From: an uncultured Porphyromonadaceae bacterium
GTDB lineage: Bacteria > Bacteroidota > Bacteroidia > Bacteroidales > Muribaculaceae
Length of the DNA stretch: 47,217 nt
NCBI GenBank assembly: GCA_947177035.1
Contig: CAMWSS010000017.1
Span: forward strand, 1-47,217
Direction of reading: 5' to 3'
A program made the position numbers and the translations under genes. A model generated the notes under the pieces. That model did not search any database, had not been told where the DNA came from, and was given only the letters and a program-made list of their open reading frames with translations. Of the stretch, positions 7,373 through 14,693 are shown piece by piece. Each line of letters begins with the position of its first letter. The stretch's first letter is position 1.

Positions 7373-10216
7373 TTATTGTTCCGGATCAAGAATGACAACG
7401 CGGTAGTTGCCTTGGGCGTTCACCGACTTAACGAAGTTTTGCACTTGTTCGGCTGAGATTGAATTGACAAGGTCGACGGCGCCGTTAAAGGTGTCGATAG
7501 TGCCTCCGGATGTTGTCCATCTGCTCATCGCGCTGCGCCAAGCCTGGTTGCGCTCCTGGCCTTCTGTCAGGCTCTTGACCAGATATTCTTTCACTTTCGA
7601 AAGCTCTTCGTCGGTGATTTTCTGGGCCATTTTGCCGAACTCGTCGCGGATCACTGCAAGCACTTCGGTTTTCTTGTCGGGGTTCATCGGGAACACGCTC
7701 TCGATCGTGACGTTGCGTCCGTTGATCGAACTCATGCCGCCGTTGGCGAAGATTGAGTAGACAGCGGCCATCTCTTCGCGTACGGTCTTGATCAGACGGG
7801 CCGAGAGGATCTGTCCGGTAATGTCGGCCAGATAATAGTTGAGAGCGTTGACCGGAACTGAGGCACTTTCAATGATCGCACACTGAGTCTGCGGATTCGT
7901 CATCGGGAAAGTGAACGTGTCGGTGCCTTCTCCGCCCACTGTCTCAAAGGCCGGGTCAACCTTCTTCACCGGTTTTGAGGCTTTTTTGGCGTTGGCGGGC
8001 AATGTGGCGAGATATTGCTCGGCGAGCGGACGGAAGGTCTCGGGGTCGATATTGCCGACGAAGATGAAAGTATAGTCGGCGGCATTGGCCACCTGGGCCT
8101 TGACCAGAGTCTCGATGCCCTCGCGGGTGCATTCCGTCAGGGTCTGGGTGGAAATGGTCTGCATGTAGGGGCTTGAGTAGAGAGCCTGGCGCAGATCCTT
8201 TCCGAACTGATACTGGGGCGATGCCTCCTGATTGCGGAGCAGGTTTTCATAGATGTTTTTGGTTGCGGCAAACTCCTGTGCGTCATAGTTGACGGATGTG
8301 AAGTAACCGTATATCATCTCCATCTGCGTGGCCAGGTCCTTCGGAGTAGTCGAGCCGGAAATCGAGCGGCTGTAGAGGTTGAACGACGGATTCAGCGACA
8401 CTTGTTTTCCGGTCATCAATTTGGTGAGGTCGGTGTTGTTGTATGCGCCGATCGCGTAGCGGCTGCTCATCTCGTCAAAAGCCACGAAGTCGGCCACCGA
8501 TGCGAGTCCGGTGTCGCGGCTCATTCCCTGCGGGGCAACTGCGTTGAACAGGATCTCGTCGTCTTTGAATCCGGTGCTCTTGATCATCACCTTCACTCCG
8601 TTTGACAGAGTCCAGACAGTCGCGTTCCAGAGGTTGTCGGTTTCGGTCTTGACGATCTTGCCGGGAGCCGGGAGCTGCGGAATGAGCGGGTCGGTGCGGG
8701 TCTGGTCGACAAACGCCTGTATCTCCTCGCCATCCACTGCTGCCATGGCTTCGGCCAGTTGTTCCTGAGTCGGGATCAGGTAACCTTCGGCTTCAGGCAT
8801 GAAGGCGATGACCACGCGGTTGTCTTTGCCGGTGATCTCATTGAAAATGGCGTTGATGGTCTCCACGCCAAACATCGGATTGTCGGCAATCTCCTTCATC
8901 AGGGGATATGTCACGGAGATGTCGGCGGCAGGGGTGTTGTCAAGGAAGTGGCGCACATACTTCGATGTCAGCGAGCCGGTTTCCTGTGAATTGCGGTTGT
9001 TGTAGAGCTTTTCAAGTCCTGACAGATATTCCTGCTTGGCTCTGTCAAGCTCGCTCTGATTGAATCCGGCTTTTGTGCGGAGCACTTCGCGATAAAGAGC
9101 CTGGAGAGTCGGGCGCAGGTCGCCTTCTTTTGCTATGCCGAGCATGGCGAACATATCTTTTGTGTTGCTGAACAGGAAGTTTCCGATAGTGGCCTGTCCT
9201 ACGGCAAACGGGGTTTCGGGCTGGCTCATCATGTCGGAAAGGCGCTGGTTGAGCATGGCGGAGATCATCTCTTTGGCATAGTCCATAGCCACCGCCGGAA
9301 TCGACGAACGCATTTCGCGCGGCATCGTGTCAAATTTCCAGAGCAGGTAGAGAAGAGCGTTCTGCTGCTCCTTGTCGCTGCCGATGGCATAGATGGTTCC
9401 GGGGGTGTCGGGCACGTCGAAAACTGTGCGTTCCGCAGCATTTTCAGGCATTTCGATGTCGGCAAACATCTCCTTGATCTTCTGCTCAGTGCGTTCGGCA
9501 TCAATGTCGCCGACAACGATGATTCCCTGAAGGTCGGGGCGATACCATTTCTCATAATAGTCACGCAGGGCCTGATAGGGGAAATTGTCGACCACCTCCA
9601 TTGTGCCGATCGGCATGCGCTCGGCATATCGGCTTCCGGGATAGATTGTCGGGAGCAGGTCCTCAAGGATACGCTGAGTGCCGTTGGAGCGTGACCGCCA
9701 CTCTTCGTGGATCACACCGCGCTCCTTGTCGATCTCCTCCGGTTCGAGCAGCAGCTCGTTGGCCCAGTCATGGAGAATGAGCAGGCAGGAGTCGACGGTC
9801 TGGGTGCGGTTTGTGGGCACATTGGTGATATTATAGACGGTTTCGTCGGTGGCGGTGTAGGCGTTGAGATGGGCGCCGAACTTCACGCCGACGCTCTCAA
9901 GCCAGCTTACCAGCGAATTTCCCGGGAAATTCTTTGTGCCGTTGAAACACATATGCTCCAGGAAGTGTGCCAGTCCGCGCTGGTTGTCTTCTTCCAGCAC
10001 CGATCCGACCTTCTGCGCGATATAGAAATCGGCCTGGCCTTTGGGGTATGCGTTGTGGCGTATGTAGTATGTTAGCCCGTTGGGCAATGTGCCGGTGATG
10101 ACAGCGGAGTCCATCGGCACCTGAGGCAGCTGGGCCGGCATCTGCTGGGCCGAAGAGGCTTCGGAGAAGGCCAGCGCGGCCAGCGCCATTACGGCGCATT
10201 TAAAAAACTTTTTCAT
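7373..10216 (-). CDS. M16 family zinc metalloprotease (two-domain, secreted)
   Basis: A 947-aa secreted peptidase of the pitrilysin/insulinase clan. The start at ATG 10216 gives a clear signal peptide (MKKFFKC..., cleavage near SSAQQ). The inverted zinc motif HxxEH is HFLEH at residues 84-88, and the third ligand glutamate is expected in the later ERGVIHEEW segment, so the N-terminal M16 domain should be active. A second, inactive M16 domain fills about residues 500-930, with the usual R/Y motif region near VREEMAAVYS. It probably degrades peptides in the periplasm. It is the first gene of a two-gene minus-strand operon with the META lipoprotein and has a well-formed promoter just upstream. 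Confidence 0.93.
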   Translation of the reverse strand: MKKFFKCAVMALAALAFSEASSAQQMPAQLPQVPMDSAVITGTLPNGLTYYIRHNAYPKGQADFYIAQKVGSVLEEDNQRGLAHFLEHMCFNGTKNFPGNSLVSWLESVGVKFGAHLNAYTATDETVYNITNVPTNRTQTVDSCLLILHDWANELLLEPEEIDKERGVIHEEWRSRSNGTQRILEDLLPTIYPGSRYAERMPIGTMEVVDNFPYQALRDYYEKWYRPDLQGIIVVGDIDAERTEQKIKEMFADIEMPENAAERTVFDVPDTPGTIYAIGSDKEQQNALLYLLWKFDTMPREMRSSIPAVAMDYAKEMISAMLNQRLSDMMSQPETPFAVGQATIGNFLFSNTKDMFAMLGIAKEGDLRPTLQALYREVLRTKAGFNQSELDRAKQEYLSGLEKLYNNRNSQETGSLTSKYVRHFLDNTPAADISVTYPLMKEIADNPMFGVETINAIFNEITGKDNRVVIAFMPEAEGYLIPTQEQLAEAMAAVDGEEIQAFVDQTRTDPLIPQLPAPGKIVKTETDNLWNATVWTLSNGVKVMIKSTGFKDDEILFNAVAPQGMSRDTGLASVADFVAFDEMSSRYAIGAYNNTDLTKLMTGKQVSLNPSFNLYSRSISGSTTPKDLATQMEMIYGYFTSVNYDAQEFAATKNIYENLLRNQEASPQYQFGKDLRQALYSSPYMQTISTQTLTECTREGIETLVKAQVANAADYTFIFVGNIDPETFRPLAEQYLATLPANAKKASKPVKKVDPAFETVGGEGTDTFTFPMTNPQTQCAIIESASVPVNALNYYLADITGQILSARLIKTVREEMAAVYSIFANGGMSSINGRNVTIESVFPMNPDKKTEVLAVIRDEFGKMAQKITDEELSKVKEYLVKSLTEGQERNQAWRSAMSRWTTSGGTIDTFNGAVDLVNSISAEQVQNFVKSVNAQGNYRVVILDPEQ

Positions 10217-10252
10217 TGTTGTAAGACTTGAAATTATGGTAATAATAAACCA

Positions 10253-10284
10253 CAAATATACGCTGTAATTGTGGATTATGCAAA
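10253..10284 (-). promoter_or_regulatory. Promoter of the M16-META operon
   Basis: On the minus strand, TTTG (10284-10281), exactly 20 bases, then TATATTTG (10260-10253) matches the Bacteroidetes -33/-7 consensus in full. It lies about 36 bases before the M16 start. The rest of the gap to the divergent sigma-54 activator gene (about 10285-10402) is GC-rich with a hairpin of CCGGCT/AGCCGG arms near 10286-10314 and no gene. Confidence 0.8.
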
Positions 10285-10402
10285 TCCGGCTGGCCGGCCT
10301 GGCCAGCAGCCGGCCGCATCAACCGCTTGTCTGACAGTCCGGGAGTCGGTCCGGCCTGAGAAATGCCGGCGGGCGTAATGACTGAAATTCGGGAAAATTT
10401 TG

Positions 10403-10410
10403 TAAATTTG
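10403..10410 (+). promoter_or_regulatory. -7 element of the sigma-54 activator gene
   Basis: TAAATTTG matches TAnnTTTG and ends only 5 bases before the ATG at 10416. No TTTG is seen at the usual upstream distance. The short gap implies an almost leaderless mRNA. Confidence 0.6.
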
Positions 10411-10415
10411 CACTC

Positions 10416-11651
10416 ATGAACAGAATAACAGATTCCGATATTCAGGCAGCCAAGCTGCGTCTCGGCATAGTGGGGTCGTCGCCATTGCTGCTGGAGGCGG
10501 TGGGCCGTGCTCTTCAGGTCGCGCCGATTGATCTGTCGGTGCTGGTGATTGGTGAAAGCGGCACCGGCAAGGAATTCTTTCCGAAGATCATACATCAGGC
10601 CGGATCGAGAAAACATGCCAGATATATAGCGGTGAACTGCGGAGCCATTCCGGAAGGCACCATCGACAGCGAGCTGTTCGGTCACGAAAAAGGCTCGTTC
10701 ACCGGCGCTATCGCCTCTCGCAAAGGATATTTTGAAGAAGCCGACGGCGGCACCATATTTCTTGACGAAGTGGCCGAGCTGCCGCTGACCACTCAGGCAC
10801 GCCTGCTGCGTGTGCTCGAGACCGGCGAATTCCTGAAAGTCGGCTCCAGCCAGGTGCAGCGCACCAACATACGCGTCGTGGCCGCCACCAATGTCGACAT
10901 GTCGCAGGCCGTGGCCGAGGGGCGCTTCCGTCAGGATCTGTATTACAGACTGTCGACCGTTCAGATCAACGTGCCGCCGCTGCGCGACCGTGGCGGCGAC
11001 ATCATAATGCTGGCGCGCAAGTTCGCTTCCGATTTTGCCGAACGCTATTCCACGCCTGAGATCGAACTTACCGACGATGCCCGCTCCGCGATACGCGGCT
11101 ATCGCTGGCCCGGCAATGTGCGCCAGCTCAAAAACGTCGTCGAACAGATCTCGCTGTTTCATGCCGGCGACAGGGTTGACGCCGCGGCGCTTGCCCCCTA
11201 CCTGCCATCGCCCAACTACACTCCGGCGCTGGTTGGCGGAGCCGATGCCGGCGCAGGCGGTTCGGATGCCGGCGGAAGGCAGTCGTATGCCCGCGAACGC
11301 GAAGTGCTGTTCAACATGATCTTTCAGTTGCGCAACGAAGTTGACGCCCTGCGGGCCGAACTTGACGGCGGTCGCCTTGCCGGCGGCCTGACCGTGTCGG
11401 CCCGTCCGTCGTCGGCGTCGGGCGTGGGCCACGGACCGTCGCTGGCTCTGTCGCTTCCGGAGGAAGTGGCCGTGACCGAAGTGACCGACCGCTCCGTCGG
11501 CCACGTCACACGCTCGCTGGAAGACACCGAGCGCGAGACCATCCGCGAGAGCCTTGAGCGCAATGGCGGCCGCCGCAAGGCCACTGCCGCCGAACTTCAC
11601 ATATCGGAACGCACCCTTTACCGCAAAATCAAAGAATATGGGTTGGAGTAA
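10416..11651 (+). CDS. Sigma-54-dependent transcriptional activator without receiver domain
   Basis: A 411-aa bacterial enhancer-binding protein. The AAA+ domain begins almost at once: Walker A GESGTGKE (residues 46-53), the sigma-54 contact loop GSFTGA (93-98, Ser in place of Ala in GAFTGA), Walker B GGTIFLDE (111-118), and the R-finger/sensor region RQDLYYRLS. After the AAA+ domain there is a Gly/Ala-rich linker with a short coiled-coil-like stretch (~290-325), then a Fis-type helix-turn-helix at 375-411. It lacks a receiver or other sensory domain, so control is probably by partner protein or expression level. It heads a conserved-looking run with LptE-like, TPR, secG and prfB genes, and its end overlaps the next start by 14 bases. 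Confidence 0.93.
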   Translation: MNRITDSDIQAAKLRLGIVGSSPLLLEAVGRALQVAPIDLSVLVIGESGTGKEFFPKIIHQAGSRKHARYIAVNCGAIPEGTIDSELFGHEKGSFTGAIASRKGYFEEADGGTIFLDEVAELPLTTQARLLRVLETGEFLKVGSSQVQRTNIRVVAATNVDMSQAVAEGRFRQDLYYRLSTVQINVPPLRDRGGDIIMLARKFASDFAERYSTPEIELTDDARSAIRGYRWPGNVRQLKNVVEQISLFHAGDRVDAAALAPYLPSPNYTPALVGGADAGAGGSDAGGRQSYAREREVLFNMIFQLRNEVDALRAELDGGRLAGGLTVSARPSSASGVGHGPSLALSLPEEVAVTEVTDRSVGHVTRSLEDTERETIRESLERNGGRRKATAAELHISERTLYRKIKEYGLE

Positions 11652-12162
11652 ACTGCTTGGAGCCGTGCTGCTCTCGCTCTGTGTGCTGGCGCCGTTGCCG
11701 GCATGCCGCATAAGCTATAAACTGAACGGATCGGCGCTCGACTATAACGTCTACCGCACCATCTCCATCGGAGAGTTCCCGATTCGCGCCGCGATGGTCT
11801 ATCCGCCGTTGCAGACCACATTCGAGAACGCTCTCACCGACTATGTGCAGCGCAACACCCGTCTGCAGGTGATGGACTCCGGCAATACTGACCTGCAGAT
11901 CGAAGGCGAGATCACCGGCTATTCGCTCTCGCCGCAGGCGGTGGGCGCCGACGGATGGGCCTCGCAGACAAGGCTCACTGTGACGGTGAGGGTGCGCTAT
12001 ACCGACAATCGCGACGACTCAAAAGATATGGACCAGACGTTTTCGGCCTATCGCGACTTTGATGCTTCGGAGATGCTGACCGACGTGCAGGACGAATTGT
12101 GCACACAGATCTCCGACGAACTTGTGGAACTGATTTTTAACGCCACTCTTGGCAACTGGTGA
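11638..12162 (+). CDS. lptE: LptE-like lipoprotein (LPS assembly)
   Basis: A 174-aa lipoprotein starting at ATG 11638, inside the end of the activator gene; a longer in-frame start at 11554 would bury the signal peptide. The lipobox is LPAC with Cys23. The mature part matches the Bacteroidetes LptE family (lipopolysaccharide-assembly, PF04390-like): an LNGSALDY start, a YPPLQTTFENALTDYVQ helix, TDLQIEGEITGY strand and a C-terminal DELVELIFNATLGNW. LptE plugs the LptD barrel at the outer membrane and helps place LPS or LOS. Assignment rests on sequence pattern and on its position next to the sigma-54 activator, which I recall as common in Bacteroidetes. Its stop overlaps the next start by 4 bases. 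Confidence 0.82.
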   Translation: MGWSKLLGAVLLSLCVLAPLPACRISYKLNGSALDYNVYRTISIGEFPIRAAMVYPPLQTTFENALTDYVQRNTRLQVMDSGNTDLQIEGEITGYSLSPQAVGADGWASQTRLTVTVRVRYTDNRDDSKDMDQTFSAYRDFDASEMLTDVQDELCTQISDELVELIFNATLGNW

Positions 12163-12953
12163 CGAGCGCTATGTCCGGTATTGACGACGAAGTGTCAGGA
12201 TGGCTGAGCGGTGACGATCCGCTGGTTCCCACGCCGGAACGCGTGGCCGAACTCGAAGAGACCATGCCGTGGTTTCTGCTGCCTGCGGTGTTGTTGCTCA
12301 GGCGCCGCGGCGGAATGATCGACGACAATCTGCGTCGGCGCCTTCTGGCGCGTCTGGCTGTGGCCGCTCCTGACCTGCAGGCCATGGAGATGGCGGCCGA
12401 CTCCGATCTTTCGGCCGAACTGTCGGGCTTCTATCCTGAAAGCGAACCTGCGCCGAAGCCTTCGACCACCAGTGCCATAGATAAATTCATCTCCACCTAC
12501 GGTTCGCCCGATCCCGGCGAGGAGGAACTGCTTACGCGCCTGATTTTCAATCCGGCACCGGATTATGCGCAGATCCTTTCGCGGGAAGAGGAGCGGAGCC
12601 TGCCGAAGGACGGAGACGCGCCGGCCGGATCGCAAGACGCCCGAATCAACACGTTCATCATCAAGAGCAAAGCCTCTGACGGCAGATTCCCTTCCGTTGA
12701 GCCGGAGCCGGAGCCTGCGGCTGCGCCGGCAGTGTCGCCGGTGGCCAGACCTGAGCCTGCCGACGACGTGCTTCCCTCCGAAAGCCTGGCGCAGATCTAT
12801 ATCCGCCGGGGCAATTATGCGCGTGCTTTTGAAATTATAACTCAATTAAATTTGAATTTTCCCGAAAAAAGTATTTACTTTGCAGACCAATTACGCTTCC
12901 TTGGCAAGCTCATGCGCCTGACCGGCGCCTCCGGGCCATCAGGGGAGCAATAG
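12159..12953 (+). CDS. TPR-like protein of unknown role
   Basis: A 264-aa soluble protein of a type often found between lptE and secG in Bacteroidales. No signal peptide is seen. The N-terminal ~75 residues form an acidic helical domain with a WFLLPAVLLLRRRGG segment; the middle is Pro/Ala/Glu-rich and low complexity (about 170-210); the end carries one TPR-like hairpin, SLAQIYIRRGNYARAFEII. The start is GTG 12159 overlapping the lptE stop, or ATG 12171. Residues near the end are encoded by an AT-rich patch (12835-12890) unlike the rest of the gene, which may serve as a promoter for secG. Function is unknown. Confidence 0.75.
   Translation: MTSAMSGIDDEVSGWLSGDDPLVPTPERVAELEETMPWFLLPAVLLLRRRGGMIDDNLRRRLLARLAVAAPDLQAMEMAADSDLSAELSGFYPESEPAPKPSTTSAIDKFISTYGSPDPGEEELLTRLIFNPAPDYAQILSREEERSLPKDGDAPAGSQDARINTFIIKSKASDGRFPSVEPEPEPAAAPAVSPVARPEPADDVLPSESLAQIYIRRGNYARAFEIITQLNLNFPEKSIYFADQLRFLGKLMRLTGASGPSGEQ
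12851..12882 (+). promoter_or_regulatory. Possible internal promoter for secG-prfB
   Basis: Inside the 3' end of the TPR-like gene, TTTG (12851-12854), 20 bases, then TTACTTTG (12875-12882) gives a full -33 and a -7 box with one mismatch. It sits in an AT-rich patch in otherwise GC-rich coding sequence, about 115 bases before secG. Function is inferred. Confidence 0.4.
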
Positions 12954-12996
12954 CTGTTAAGAATTATAAACAATTATCACATAACTGATTACATCA

Positions 12997-13368
12997 ATGA
13001 ACCTGATCCACACCATTGTCATTGTCCTGACTATCATCGTGGCTATTCTGCTCATCGGCATCGTGCTCATCCAGAAGTCAAAAGGAGGCGGCCTGTCGTC
13101 GCAGTTCGCCGGCACAAACCAGATCATGGGCGTGCGCCGCACCAACGATGTGGTTGAGAAAGTCACCTGGTGGCTCGCCGGTCTTGTCGCTCTGCTTTCG
13201 ATCGTGAGCGTGTTTACAGCTCCCTCGCTGACCCGCGGCACCGAAGTGCGCACTACCATGGAGACCGCAATGCCTGCCGACATTGACCTTAACAGCCCCG
13301 CGCCTGCCGCCGTTTCCGACGCTCCCGCTGCTGCTGAAGAAGCTGCGCCTGCCGAACAGGCCCAGTGA
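12997..13368 (+). CDS. secG: SecG, preprotein translocase subunit
   Basis: A 123-aa membrane protein of the SecYEG channel. It has two membrane helices (about residues 5-23 and 57-76) joined by a loop with the SecG pattern LIQKSKGGGLSSQFAGTNQ, then a cytosolic Ala/Pro/Glu-rich tail typical of Bacteroidetes SecG proteins. SecG assists SecA-driven export. It is 43 bases after the TPR-like gene and 108 bases before prfB. The tail is low complexity and ends with alternating Ala and Glu. Confidence 0.93.
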   Translation: MNLIHTIVIVLTIIVAILLIGIVLIQKSKGGGLSSQFAGTNQIMGVRRTNDVVEKVTWWLAGLVALLSIVSVFTAPSLTRGTEVRTTMETAMPADIDLNSPAPAAVSDAPAAAEEAAPAEQAQ

Positions 13369-13416
13369 TTTTCCGGCCGGATTTTCTGCAAAAAAACTCA
13401 CAGACTTTATGAACTT

Positions 13417-13456
13417 GAGGCGGGATCGCCCGACATGCAGCGGACGCCCCCGCCTC
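13417..13456 (+). promoter_or_regulatory. Hairpin in the prfB leader
   Basis: GAGGCGGG (13417-13424) and CCCGCCTC (13449-13456) can form a perfect 8-bp stem with a 24-base loop, ending 20 bases before the prfB start. It has no T-tract, so it is not a standard terminator. Its role is unknown. Confidence 0.3.
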
Positions 13457-13476
13457 TCCATTGTGCCTATAAACAG

Positions 13477-14593
13477 ATGATTACACAAGAACAATTAAAA
13501 GAGACTTTTGAGCGCAAGCTGGCGCTGAGGAGGTATCTTTGACATCGACAGCAAGAAAATACAAGTAGAAGAAGAAGAACTTCGCACCCATGTGCCCGAC
13601 TTCTGGGAACACCCGAAGGAGGCCCAGGTGCAGATGAAGAAAATCAAGGATCTCCAGGCGTGGATCAACGGCTATGCCGAAGTGGAAAAGGCAGTCGATG
13701 AACTCGGCCTGTCGTTTGATTTCTACAAGGAAGAGCTTGTGACCGAAGAGGAGGTCGACGCCCTGTATGCCGACGCGATTGCCAAAATCGAGTCGCTGGA
13801 ACTGCGCAATATGCTGCGCCGCGAAGAAGACAAACTCGGAGTGGTGCTCAAGATCAACTCCGGCGCGGGTGGCACCGAGAGCCAGGACTGGGCCTCGATG
13901 CTCATGCGCATGTATCTGCGCTGGGCCGAAAAAAGCGGCTACAAGACCTCGATCGCCAACCTTCTCGACGGCGAAGAGGCCGGCATCAAGTCGGTCACCA
14001 TCAACGTCGAGGGTGACTTTGCATACGGCTATCTCAAAAGCGAGAACGGAGTGCACCGTCTGGTGCGCGTCAGCCCGTATAACGCCCAGGGCAAGCGCAT
14101 GACGTCGTTTGCTTCGGTGTTTGTCGCTCCGCTGGTCGACGACACCATCGAGGTGAAGGTCGAGCCGGCTCTGCTGTCGTGGGACACCTTCCGCTCTGGC
14201 GGCGCCGGCGGTCAGAACGTCAACAAGGTGGAATCGGGCGTGCGCCTGCGCTACCAGTTCACCGACCCCTACACCGGAGAGAAAGAAGAGATTCTGATTG
14301 AAAACACCGAAACCCGCGACCAGCCCAAAAACAAAGAGAACGCCCTGCGTCAGCTCCGTTCGATTCTCTATGACAAGGAACTGCGCCACCGCATGGAGGA
14401 GCAGGCCAAAGTCGAAGCCTCGAAGATGAAGATCGAGTGGGGTTCGCAGATCCGCAGCTATGTGTTCGACGACCGTCGCGTCAAAGACCACCGCACCGGC
14501 CATCAGACGGCCGACGTCAACGGCGTCATGGACGGCGACATCGACGGCTTCATCAAGGCATTCCTGATGGAATTTGCGGGCGCTGAAGAGTAA
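13477..14593 (+). CDS. prfB: Peptide chain release factor 2, with programmed +1 frameshift
   Basis: RF2 reads UGA and UAA stop codons and triggers release of the finished protein. The ATG at 13477 encodes 21 residues, then an in-frame TGA at 13540-13542. A +1 shift on CTT (skipping T13540) joins the second frame, giving 371 aa, the usual RF2 length. The second-frame part alone would begin at an internal ATG (13592) and lack the true N-terminus. GGQ is at residues 244-246 (14207-14215). The stop-recognition tripeptide SPF is SPY here (VRVSPYNAQ), a variant I recall from other Bacteroidetes. Because low RF2 favours the shift, the protein limits its own synthesis. Confidence 0.97.
13528..13543 (+). 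promoter_or_regulatory. prfB programmed +1 frameshift site
   Basis: AGGAGGTATCTTTGAC holds an internal Shine-Dalgarno-like AGGAGG, the slippery CTT codon, an in-frame TGA and the following C that makes termination weak. This matches the classic RF2 site of other bacteria. It is notable because genes here otherwise lack Shine-Dalgarno motifs, so the anti-SD of the 16S rRNA is probably still used for this signal. Confidence 0.95.
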
Positions 14594-14609
14594 TTTAGAG
14601 TCAAAATGT

Positions 14610-14640
14610 TTTGTCACGCCCGAAAAATAATGTATCTTTG
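14610..14640 (+). promoter_or_regulatory. Promoter of the PpiD/SurA-like gene
   Basis: TTTG (14610-14613), 19 bases, then TATCTTTG (14633-14640) matches the Bacteroidetes consensus at both boxes, 53 bases before the ATG at 14694. It separates the foldase gene from prfB. Confidence 0.8.
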
Positions 14641-14693
14641 TGGGCCTATAAATCAGAAAAAAAGTTAACGATACTACATACCTCCAATCACAA

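Noticed and set aside
10286-10314. Terminator upstream of the sigma-54 activator
   Set aside because: The GC-rich hairpin has a bulge and no T-tract on either strand, and no gene ends there; both neighbours are divergent.
10200-11711. Long minus-strand open frame opposite the sigma-54 activator
   Set aside because: The plus strand carries intact AAA+ and HTH motifs and its own promoter; the antisense frame shows none and would cross the M16 promoter.
13540-13542. In-frame TGA early in prfB taken as a sequencing error or pseudogene
   Set aside because: The surrounding bases match the conserved RF2 +1 frameshift signal in every element and the rest is intact.
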